A stretch of DNA of 19,528 nt from M3007 sp046299435 (GTDB lineage Bacteria > Bacteroidota > Bacteroidia > Chitinophagales > Saprospiraceae), in NCBI GenBank assembly GCA_046299435.1, contig JBKBIC010000085.1:1-19528 (forward strand). The letters run 5' to 3'. The translations under genes and the position numbers were made by a program. The notes under the pieces are model-generated. The model searched no databases. It was not told where the DNA came from and saw only the letters and a list, made by a program, of their open reading frames with translations. Numbering within the stretch: the stretch's first letter is position 1; every line of letters begins with the position of its first letter. Below, piece by piece: positions 13,874 through 19,528 of this stretch.

Positions 13874-15895
13874 ATGGCAAAAAAGAATACACCCAACCGC
13901 CCGCAAACCACCCAGTCCCAACCGAAAAGAACAGCCACCATAGCCACCGCTCAGCCCGCAAATGCCTGGGAACCAGCGGGTTGGCTCATGCCCACCCTCG
14001 TGATGCTGGGCTTGGCAGCCTTGATTTACGCGCCGTCTGTCTTCCACGAATACGTCAACTGGGACGACGCGCCGAACATCGCGGAAAACCCGAACCTCCA
14101 ACACATCAACGCCCAGAGCATCGCCAACATCTTTTCGCTGGACAAGGGCAACGTCATCGGCAACTACAACCCGCTGCCCATCCTCACTTTCGGCATCGAA
14201 AAGATGCTGCTCGGCAAGTTTGACCCGCATTTCACGCACCTCATCAACCTACTGCTGCACCTCGGCACGGTGTTTTTCGTCGTGCGGTTTTTGCTGCACT
14301 TGGGCATCGGGCGCAACGGGGCCTTGCTCGGCGGGGCCTTGTTCGCCATCCACCCGATGCGCGTGGAATCGGTGGCTTGGGCGACGGAACGGAAGGACGT
14401 GCTGTTCGCCATTTTCTTTTTTGCCGCGCTCATGTACTACGTCCGCTGGGTGCGGACGGCGGCCAGCGAGCGGCGCGTGGGCACATATTTGGTCATCGTG
14501 CTGCTCGCCGCGCTCGCGCACCTCTCGAAAGTGCAGGCCGTGACGCTCGTCCTCAGCATGTATTTGGTGGATTTTTGGGTCGGTCGGAAATGGGACGTGC
14601 AGAGTTTCATCGTCGAAAAACTGCCTTTCGGCATCATGGCCTTGCTCATCGGCCTCGCCAACATCCACACCCTGAACACGACCGGCTCCACCGACGACAT
14701 CACGGGCTTCAGCGGGCTGCAACGCCTGTGCATCGGCTCGTACTCGTTCGCCGTGTACCTTCAAAAACTGCTCATCCCCTACCCCATGTCGCCGCTGTAC
14801 CCCTACGACCAAGAATTCCCGCAGATGGCCTACGCCGCGCCGCTCGTATTCTTCGGCGTGGTGGGCTTGGCGATTTGGCTTTACCTGAAAAAGCGGATGC
14901 CCGCACTGGTCTTTGCCATCGGTTTTTTCCTGTTCAACGTCGTTTTCCTGCTCCAATGGAAACCCGCCGGGCAGGGCTTTTTGGCCGACCGCTTCACTTA
15001 TGTGCCGTATTTCGGCTTCTTTTTCCTCGCCGCGTGGCTCTGGGACAAAACCGAACGCGAAAACCCCGCCCGGCTCCCGACGCTGCGGGGCGTGTTCGGT
15101 GCGGCACTCGCGGTGTTCGCGCTGCTGACTTGGCGGCAAATCAAAATCTGGGAAAACGGCGAAACGCTCTGGTCGCACGTCATCAAGTTCGAGGGCACGT
15201 CCATCTCGCTGGCATGGGGCAACCGGGCGCACTATTACCGCGAAAAAGGCGCGTTCGAGCAATCGCTGGCCGATTACACGAAAGCCCTGCAAATCAACCC
15301 CAAAGCCAACGAACACTACAACAGCCGGGGCAAAACGCAATTCGACATGGCCATGTCGGGCAAATACAAAGGCCGCCAGCGCGATTTGGTGGAAAAAGCC
15401 ATCGCCGACTACACGACCGGCCTCGGCGGTGCCAACCTGAAACCCAAAGACCGCTCCGAAATCCTCGCCAACCGGGGCGCGGCACTCGCCGCTTTGGGCC
15501 AAAACGAGGCCGCTCTGCAGGATTTGAACGAGGCCATCAAACTCGAACCAGAGAACAAAAACTCCTACATGAACCGCTCGCTGCTGTGGTACAACTTCAA
15601 CCGGTACGACATGGCAGTGGCCGACCTGACCAAAATCCTCGAACTCGACCCGTACAACCACACCATATATTACGAGCGTGGCCTGAGCAAAAACGCCCTC
15701 AAAGACTTTCAAGGCGCCATCGCCGACCTGACGAAATCCATCGAACTGAACCCCGACCAGCACTTGGCCTATTTTGAACGCGCCCGCGCCCAATCCCTGC
15801 TCGGCAACAAAACCGCCGCCCGGCAGGACATCGCGCTCGCCCGGCAGCACGGTCTGAAAATCCCCGACAGCGAGCTGCATCAGATTGGGCTTTAG
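13874..15895 (+). CDS. TMTC-like multi-pass membrane protein with C-terminal TPR repeats
   Basis: A 673-residue protein. Residues 1-30 are polar; about 36-415 contain many membrane helices, and about 430-660 carry five or six TPR units (such as AHYYREKGAFEQSLADYTKALQINP and YYERGLSKNALKDFQGAIADLTKSIELNP). The first luminal loop has YVNWDD with Asp64-Asp65, followed by IGNYNPLPILTFGIEKMLLG and the block AIHPMRVESVAWATERKDVL. This layout is that of bacterial proteins related to the eukaryotic TMTC O-mannosyltransferases (GT-C fold, acidic DD motif). Whether it transfers a sugar is not known. A glycosyltransferase acting on exported proteins is the natural inference. Its stop codon lies inside the terminator hairpin at 15890. 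Confidence 0.87.
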   Translation: MAKKNTPNRPQTTQSQPKRTATIATAQPANAWEPAGWLMPTLVMLGLAALIYAPSVFHEYVNWDDAPNIAENPNLQHINAQSIANIFSLDKGNVIGNYNPLPILTFGIEKMLLGKFDPHFTHLINLLLHLGTVFFVVRFLLHLGIGRNGALLGGALFAIHPMRVESVAWATERKDVLFAIFFFAALMYYVRWVRTAASERRVGTYLVIVLLAALAHLSKVQAVTLVLSMYLVDFWVGRKWDVQSFIVEKLPFGIMALLIGLANIHTLNTTGSTDDITGFSGLQRLCIGSYSFAVYLQKLLIPYPMSPLYPYDQEFPQMAYAAPLVFFGVVGLAIWLYLKKRMPALVFAIGFFLFNVVFLLQWKPAGQGFLADRFTYVPYFGFFFLAAWLWDKTERENPARLPTLRGVFGAALAVFALLTWRQIKIWENGETLWSHVIKFEGTSISLAWGNRAHYYREKGAFEQSLADYTKALQINPKANEHYNSRGKTQFDMAMSGKYKGRQRDLVEKAIADYTTGLGGANLKPKDRSEILANRGAALAALGQNEAALQDLNEAIKLEPENKNSYMNRSLLWYNFNRYDMAVADLTKILELDPYNHTIYYERGLSKNALKDFQGAIADLTKSIELNPDQHLAYFERARAQSLLGNKTAARQDIALARQHGLKIPDSELHQIGL

Positions 15896-15976
15896 TCGGG
15901 TTAGTCGGGTTAGTCGGTCGGTCGGTTAGTCGGTTGGTTTTCAGGACTAACCGACCAACCGACTAACTGACTAAAG
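15890..15976. terminator. Inverted repeat with both convergent stop codons in its arms
   Basis: The outer arms CTTTAGTC (15890-15897) and GACTAAAG (15969-15976) pair, as do 15909-15931 and 15945-15967 (22 of 23 positions), leaving a 13-base loop and some unpaired bases in the left arm. The word GGTTAGTC is repeated in tandem in both arms. Both convergent genes end in Leu-stop written CTTTAG, and both TAG codons are part of the palindrome. It probably ends both transcripts. Confidence 0.9.
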
Positions 15977-17272
15977 ACTTTTCTCCTTCCCAATCAGGCC
16001 GCCTTTGGCTTGCCAGAACGGGTCATCGTTGGCAAAAATCTTCTCCAACACGGCGCGATAGCTGGGCAGCGTCTGGTAGTCCTCCGCCCGTGCGCGGACG
16101 GTCTGGCTGAAATTGTAGTTTTTCAAATCCGGGAAAAGTTTGCCCAAATCCGTCGGCACATCGGGCAACAGATACGACACCACAGGTTTCGGGCTGACGT
16201 GTACCTCCCACTCGACGACGGGCGCGTGATCGGGCGGCGAGTTGCGGCGCATAAGCACAAGTGCCTCAAAATCAGCCGATGTGCCCGCGCCCGCGAAGCG
16301 GTTGTCGCCGAAGCCCAGCGCGTTCAGCGAGAAATTGGCGGGCGGCATAGCGGCAGGAATTTTGTCCAAAAATTGGTCAAAAACATAGCCTTCGCCCTCT
16401 GTGCTCGTGCCCGCGAGCCGCAGCCGATAGCCCGAATACGGCACAACGGGCGGCGCGACCGGGTCAAAAGTCACCGGCTCAAACACCTCCAATTTGTCAA
16501 AAACAGGCGACGCGCCGCCGGGTGCGCGGTTCAGGTCGCCCAGCGGGATGAAGCGTTGGCTGGCTGCATCGGTCACGCCGTCCACGCGGTATTTCCAAGC
16601 CGCCGTGAACGGCAGTTGAATCGGGGTCGGGTATGCTTCGATGGGCAGGATGTTCGGGTCAACAGTCGTCTCGATTTTGTCGCCACTCACGTTGTCGAAC
16701 GCCAAATATCGCCAAGCCGGGTCGCCATTGAACCGGAGCCGCAGCCAGATTTGCCCACTGTGCTGCACTTGATACAGGCCGTTGTAATTGTTCCACCAGC
16801 CGGGCCGCGCAAACGTCAGCCCGTCGGGCACGATGATGCTATCAAGCGAGGTGATGTTCGTGAAAATGACATTGAAAAGCGTCGTTTGGCGGTATTCGAG
16901 TTCGCGCAGCCGCACGAGGTCGCCGTGCCGCACCGCCGTATAGGTTTTCAGCGAGACGGTCGTGTCGCTGACCATGTTGCCCGCCGCGACGGTGATTTTG
17001 GCGATGGTCAGGTCTGGCGCAGGTGTATTTTCTGCGAAATCCGGGATTACGAGCCGGGTCGTGTCGTTGCCGCCCAGCCAACGGAAAGCGAGGATTGCAC
17101 CGTTTTCGCCGCTCAGCCACGCGGCGTGCCGGGCCGTCAGTTCTGAAATATCGTTTTGGATGACCACCTCGAACGGTGTTTTCGCGGGCGGCGCGACGGG
17201 CGGGTCGTCTTTTTGGCAGGAAAAAACGGTCGTCAGGGCAAGGATTAAAACAAGCAGATTGAGTTTGTGCAT
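15971..17272 (-). CDS. Putative lipoprotein of unknown function
   Basis: A 433-residue protein I do not recognise. Residues 1-18 form a signal peptide, and VFSC gives a lipobox with Cys19, followed by QKDDPPVAPP, a proline-rich linker typical of exported Bacteroidota lipoproteins. The body is beta-rich, with many Thr/Asn and few Cys. An immunoglobulin- or fibronectin-like region near residues 75-110 (ITVAAGNMVSDTTVSLKTY) is possible but weak. There is no recognisable catalytic motif. Transcription is predicted from a strong promoter at 17362-17394. The leader contains repeated GTTAGTC words, which also occur in the terminator at the 3' end. The protein is probably at the cell surface or in the periplasm, anchored by lipid. 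Confidence 0.82.
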   Translation of the reverse strand: MHKLNLLVLILALTTVFSCQKDDPPVAPPAKTPFEVVIQNDISELTARHAAWLSGENGAILAFRWLGGNDTTRLVIPDFAENTPAPDLTIAKITVAAGNMVSDTTVSLKTYTAVRHGDLVRLRELEYRQTTLFNVIFTNITSLDSIIVPDGLTFARPGWWNNYNGLYQVQHSGQIWLRLRFNGDPAWRYLAFDNVSGDKIETTVDPNILPIEAYPTPIQLPFTAAWKYRVDGVTDAASQRFIPLGDLNRAPGGASPVFDKLEVFEPVTFDPVAPPVVPYSGYRLRLAGTSTEGEGYVFDQFLDKIPAAMPPANFSLNALGFGDNRFAGAGTSADFEALVLMRRNSPPDHAPVVEWEVHVSPKPVVSYLLPDVPTDLGKLFPDLKNYNFSQTVRARAEDYQTLPSYRAVLEKIFANDDPFWQAKGGLIGKEKSL

Positions 17273-17295
17273 GGGTGAATCAGTTTTGGTTGTTG

Positions 17296-17352
17296 ATTAG
17301 TTGGTTAGTCGAATAGTCGGTTAGTCCTTATATCCCAACCGACTGCCCGACC
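17296..17352. repeat. GTTAGTC word repeats in the lipoprotein leader
   Basis: The words GGTTAGTC, AATAGTC and GGTTAGTC occur in series, and AGTCGGTT pairs with AACCGACT farther right to form a stem of 8 bp. The same words make up the terminator at 15890-15976 at the other end of the gene. With the promoter at 17362, the repeats would be in the transcribed 5' leader. Confidence 0.65.
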
Positions 17353-17361
17353 AGCCCGCCG

Positions 17362-17394
17362 CAAAAGTACCCGGTTCATGGCTGTTTTTTCAAA
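17362..17394 (-). promoter_or_regulatory. Complete Bacteroidota-type promoter of the lipoprotein gene
   Basis: On the minus strand, TTTG (17394-17391) is followed after 21 bases by TACTTTTG (17369-17362), matching both the -33 and -7 consensus boxes at acceptable spacing. This is the best promoter in the window. The -33 box lies in the palindrome CAAATTTG (17391-17398), which also offers a TTTG to a rightward promoter. Confidence 0.68.
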
Positions 17395-17437
17395 TTTGAA
17401 AACCTGCCCAAAACCAGCATAAAAAAATTTCAAACAA

Positions 17438-17457
17438 CAACAAACAGCAACAAACAG
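17438..17457. repeat. Two tandem copies of CAACAAACAG
   Basis: The decamer CAACAAACAG occurs twice head to tail, with partial CAAACAA words to the left. It lies in the divergent gap (17273-17517) upstream of the membrane protein gene. No function can be assigned. Confidence 0.6.
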
Positions 17458-17517
17458 CGAAAACATGACCGTTTGCGTTAAGTGTGCAAAACGATTTTTT
17501 CACCAAAATTTTCGCTC

Positions 17518-18210
17518 ATGCAAACATCCGCGCACCCGCTGCAACTCGCCTTCGAGGTCTTCCAAAACCGCGATGCCTACTTTGAAAAAGTCGGCGCAGA
17601 CGGTTATCCCAATCACATCATCCGAGGGCAAGTTTCCCTGATTTTCGCGTCGGGGGCAGCCTACGGCCTCATCATGGGCAGCTACAACGGCGCGTGGCAA
17701 TCGCTCTCGTCCGCGATGAAATTGCCCGCGCTCGTCTTCCTGACGCTGGCGATTTGCTTCCCGTCGTTCTACATCGTGCAGCTTTTGCTCGGCTCCAAAA
17801 TGACGCTGCGCCAGCTAGTCGTCATGTTGCTGAGCGGTTTCGTCATGTTCACCACGATTTTGGTGGCGTTCGCGCCCATTTCGTTGTTTTTCCAGATGTC
17901 GGGCAGCCCGTACACTTTTTTGCAGCTGCTGCATTTTGGCATCTTTGCGTTCGCCGGTTTTTGGAGCATGCGGACGGTGGCCGAAGCCCTGAAAATGGCC
18001 TGCGAAACGAACAACATCTACCCAAAAACCGGCCTTGCCGTGTTCCGCGTCTGGATTTTTATCCTTGCCTTTGTCGGCATCCAACTGTCATGGAACCTGC
18101 GCCCGTTCATCGGCAACAAGGAGATGGTTTTCGAGTGGTTCCGCAACGACACGCAAGGCAACATTTACGCGACGCTGCTCGCCGCTTTCGGCAATTTGAT
18201 GGGACTCTGA
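17518..18210 (+). CDS. Polytopic membrane protein of unknown function
   Basis: A 230-residue integral membrane protein. About five hydrophobic helices are visible (roughly residues 40-58, 71-93, 100-126, 132-150 and 177-194). The N-terminal 35 residues are soluble and amphipathic (LAFEVFQNRDAYFEKVG). The recurrent pattern GAAYGLIMGSYNGAWQSLSSAMKLPALVFLTLAICFPS resembles small membrane proteins that I have seen annotated as Yip1-like or with an unconvincing actin-binding WH2 label; I do not rely on either. ATG 17518 is preferred over a GTG at 17482 that only adds polar residues. The HTH gene follows after a 113-base gap with a hairpin, so the pair may be functionally linked. Confidence 0.8.
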   Translation: MQTSAHPLQLAFEVFQNRDAYFEKVGADGYPNHIIRGQVSLIFASGAAYGLIMGSYNGAWQSLSSAMKLPALVFLTLAICFPSFYIVQLLLGSKMTLRQLVVMLLSGFVMFTTILVAFAPISLFFQMSGSPYTFLQLLHFGIFAFAGFWSMRTVAEALKMACETNNIYPKTGLAVFRVWIFILAFVGIQLSWNLRPFIGNKEMVFEWFRNDTQGNIYATLLAAFGNLMGL

Positions 18211-18218
18211 GATAGTTT

Positions 18219-18294
18219 GCAGTGGGCAGTTTGCACAGTTCGCAGCAGGTAATGGGCGGACTGTTGAAACTACCCAGCGCAAACTGCCCACTGC
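18219..18294. repeat. Inverted repeat between the membrane protein and HTH genes
   Basis: GCAGTGGGCAGTTTGC at 18219-18234 is perfectly complementary to 18279-18294. An inner ACAGT (18235-18239) and ACTGT (18260-18264) can also pair. The word GCAGT/GGCAGTTTGC recurs in the arm. The element begins 8 bases after one stop and ends 29 bases before the next start, on the same strand, so it could lower or separate expression of the two genes. Confidence 0.88.
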
Positions 18295-18323
18295 CCCCAC
18301 CGCACTCTAAAAATCAACGACTT

Positions 18324-18551
18324 ATGGACGAAATCCTGACCCTCGAAGAGGTCGCCAAATACCTGAAAATGCAGCCCCAGACGATTTACACTTGGGCGCA
18401 GACGGGCAAAATCCCGGCGGCCAAAATCGGCAAGGAATGGCGGTTCCGAAAGGACATCGTGGATGCGTGGTTCAAGCAGCATATTGACGAAAAATTCAAA
18501 CCGCTGATGGAGCAGGTCGAACAGAAAAAACACACGGGCAGCGACGGTTGA
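18324..18551 (+). CDS. Excisionase-type helix-turn-helix DNA-binding protein
   Basis: A 75-residue protein with a single MerR-like/excisionase HTH domain (HTH_17): LTLEEVAKYLKMQPQTIYTWAQTGKIPAAKIGKEWRFRKD across about residues 4-43. The helix-turn-helix, and the wing with the G(K)EWRFRK pattern, are both intact. After it come a short acidic/basic tail and KKHTGSDG. Proteins of this kind act as small DNA-binding regulators or phage/plasmid excisionases; no integrase or other phage gene is nearby, so a regulatory role is more likely. ATG 18324 is chosen because upstream in-frame codons translate the hairpin. The neighbouring membrane protein upstream could be its partner. Confidence 0.9.
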   Translation: MDEILTLEEVAKYLKMQPQTIYTWAQTGKIPAAKIGKEWRFRKDIVDAWFKQHIDEKFKPLMEQVEQKKHTGSDG

Positions 18552-18607
18552 GTCGCCGCCCTTTTTGCTTTCCGAGACAACCCAAACCCCTCCAAACCAC
18601 GCAAAAA

Positions 18608-19399
18608 ATGGCAAAAAACACTTTGCTCTGGCGCATCGCGCCGCCCAATGGCAACGCGCCCTCGTACCTGTTCGGCACCATCCACGTCCGCGACGAACGC
18701 GGTTTCGGATGGCTGGATTTGGCCCAAAAACACTTGGCCGAGTGCGCCGTGTTTGCGACCGAGTTCGATTTTTCGGAAATGGACGCAGCCGCGATGGAGG
18801 CCACCCTGCGCCTGCCCGATGGCATCCAGTTACCCGATTTGCTGCCAAAAAACGCCTGGAAATCGCTCGAAAGGATGTGCAAAAAGCAGCTGCGGCTGCC
18901 CATCGGGATGTTCCTCGACCAGCACCCGATGGCCGCCTCGACCGCCGTGACGCAGGCATTTTTGGCCAACGATATGCCCCACTCGCTCGACGAGACGCTC
19001 TGGCAAATCGCACAGGCGACAGGCAAAACCTGCACGGGCGTGGAAACTTTTGCGGAGCAAATGGACATCGTGCGGCGCATCCCGCTCGAAACGCACGCCA
19101 AAAACTTGGCCTCCTTGCTCAAAAAGCCCATGCGCTACCGTCGGCACCTCCGAAAAATGACCGAATGGTACCAGCGCGGCGATTTGCAGCAACTCTGCCG
19201 CGCCGCCAAACGCGACGCGAAGGGCCTGCGCCAAATCTTGCTTTACGAACGAAATGAATTGATGGCCAAGCGATTCGCGGACATCGCTGCCGGGCGACCG
19301 CTGTTTTGCGCCATCGGGGCCGGGCACTTGTCAGGGCAAAAAGGCGTGCTGCGGCTGCTAAAAAAGGCGGGGTTTGCCGTGCGCCCTGTGACGCAATGA
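18608..19399 (+). CDS. TraB/GumN family protein
   Basis: A 263-residue protein of the TraB/PrgY/GumN family, related to the Tiki metalloprotease fold. The two GxxH motifs are seen as SYLFGTIHV (His about 26) and AIGAGHLSG near residue 236. Conserved acidic segments are present: FATEFDFSEMD, GVETFAEQMD and the ERNELMAKRFADI block. Members are thought to be metal-dependent proteases or sequestrators of peptides; the substrate is unknown. Unlike most GumN-type members, no signal peptide is seen after ATG 18608, so it may be cytoplasmic; an in-frame start at 18548 would also not supply one. It lies 56 bases after the HTH gene and may be read with it. Confidence 0.9.
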   Translation: MAKNTLLWRIAPPNGNAPSYLFGTIHVRDERGFGWLDLAQKHLAECAVFATEFDFSEMDAAAMEATLRLPDGIQLPDLLPKNAWKSLERMCKKQLRLPIGMFLDQHPMAASTAVTQAFLANDMPHSLDETLWQIAQATGKTCTGVETFAEQMDIVRRIPLETHAKNLASLLKKPMRYRRHLRKMTEWYQRGDLQQLCRAAKRDAKGLRQILLYERNELMAKRFADIAAGRPLFCAIGAGHLSGQKGVLRLLKKAGFAVRPVTQ

Positions 19400-19445
19400 A
19401 GGTGGGAATGTGCTCGGCGAGGTGCGGTTGCTGCGAACGGGGGGA

Positions 19446-19475
19446 TTGCCAACTATTAAAAAAAATCTGTATAGT
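19446..19475 (+). promoter_or_regulatory. Possible promoter at the right edge
   Basis: TTGCCA (19446-19451) and TATAGT (19470-19475) stand 18 bases apart, resembling a general sigma-70 layout rather than the TAnnTTTG type seen elsewhere here. The ATG at 19484 would then be within a few bases of the transcription start. Weak evidence. Confidence 0.3.
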
Positions 19476-19483
19476 ACTTACAC

Positions 19484-19528
19484 ATGCCCGCGCAACCCCA
19501 CCACGTCAAGCCAACAATCAGGGAAATG
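19484..19528 (+). CDS. Possible gene start, cut by the right edge
   Basis: An ATG at 19484 opens a frame of 15 codons (MPAQPHHVKPTIREM) without a stop up to the last base. It is downstream of a possible promoter and far enough from the TraB/GumN stop. Too short to identify; it may not be a gene. Confidence 0.3.
   Translation, partial: MPAQPHHVKPTIREM

Noticed and set aside
14249..15880. A 543-residue open frame on the minus strand opposite the TMTC-like gene
   Set aside because: Shadow of a well-supported gene; its sequence shows no domain and ignores the TPR pattern seen on the plus strand.
17395..17427. Rightward promoter for the membrane protein gene using the TTTG of CAAATTTG
   Set aside because: The -33 box and spacing fit, but the -7 region (TAAAAAAA) does not match TAnnTTTG.
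18324..18551. Excisionase as a sign of a prophage or integrated element
   Set aside because: No integrase, attachment repeats or phage genes are in the window; the domain type is also common in ordinary regulators.

Overview
The window looks like chromosomal DNA of a GC-rich member of the Bacteroidota. The evidence is a secreted protein ending in a type IX secretion (T9SS) sorting domain, the gene order bamD - rpoZ-like - coaBC - DUF4835/PorD-like that I know from many Bacteroidota, several promoter -7 boxes of the form TAnnTTTG, and weak or absent Shine-Dalgarno sequences. A Saprospiria-like lineage is my guess only.

Layout. Positions 1-4559 (minus strand) hold a housekeeping run: bamD lipoprotein, omega-like RNA polymerase subunit, coaBC, a DUF4835/PorD-like secreted protein, a MazG-like pyrophosphohydrolase and an alpha/beta hydrolase cut by the left edge. 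Positions 4808-7664 (plus) hold a T9SS-exported two-HKD phospholipase D-like protein overlapping trmN6. Positions 7675-11194 (minus) hold a DUF7009-like protein, RNase R and a Uma2-family protein. fdhD (plus, 11363-12178) converges on an acyl-CoA dehydrogenase (minus, 12243-13391). Positions 13601-15895 (plus) hold a DUF433 protein and a TMTC-like membrane/TPR protein, which converges on an unknown lipoprotein (minus, 15971-17272). Positions 17518-19399 (plus) hold a five-helix membrane protein, a small HTH protein and a TraB/GumN-family protein. A possible gene start runs off the right edge. No tRNA, rRNA, CRISPR array or transposase gene was seen, and no gene-free stretch exceeds 300 bases.

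The most striking feature is not a gene. At least seven intergenic gaps (960-1085, 3241-3310, 3666-3730, 10747-10806, 11222-11325, 12179-12247, 15890-15976, 18219-18294) hold inverted repeats, several of them built from short words that are also repeated in tandem. Each site uses a different word, yet the design is similar. Several start at, or contain, the stop codon of the adjoining gene. Two lie inside the conserved bamD-coaBC gene run. A related low-complexity word repeat sits inside the RNase R reading frame and is translated as a linker of about 26 residues. These may be terminators or RNA-processing hairpins produced by a common repeat-generating process.

The genes do not form one pathway. 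They cover envelope assembly and secretion (BamD, PorD-like, T9SS cargo), RNA metabolism (RNase R, TrmN6, omega), cofactor biosynthesis (CoaBC, FdhD), fatty or amino acid oxidation (acyl-CoA dehydrogenase) and several poorly characterised membrane or regulatory proteins.
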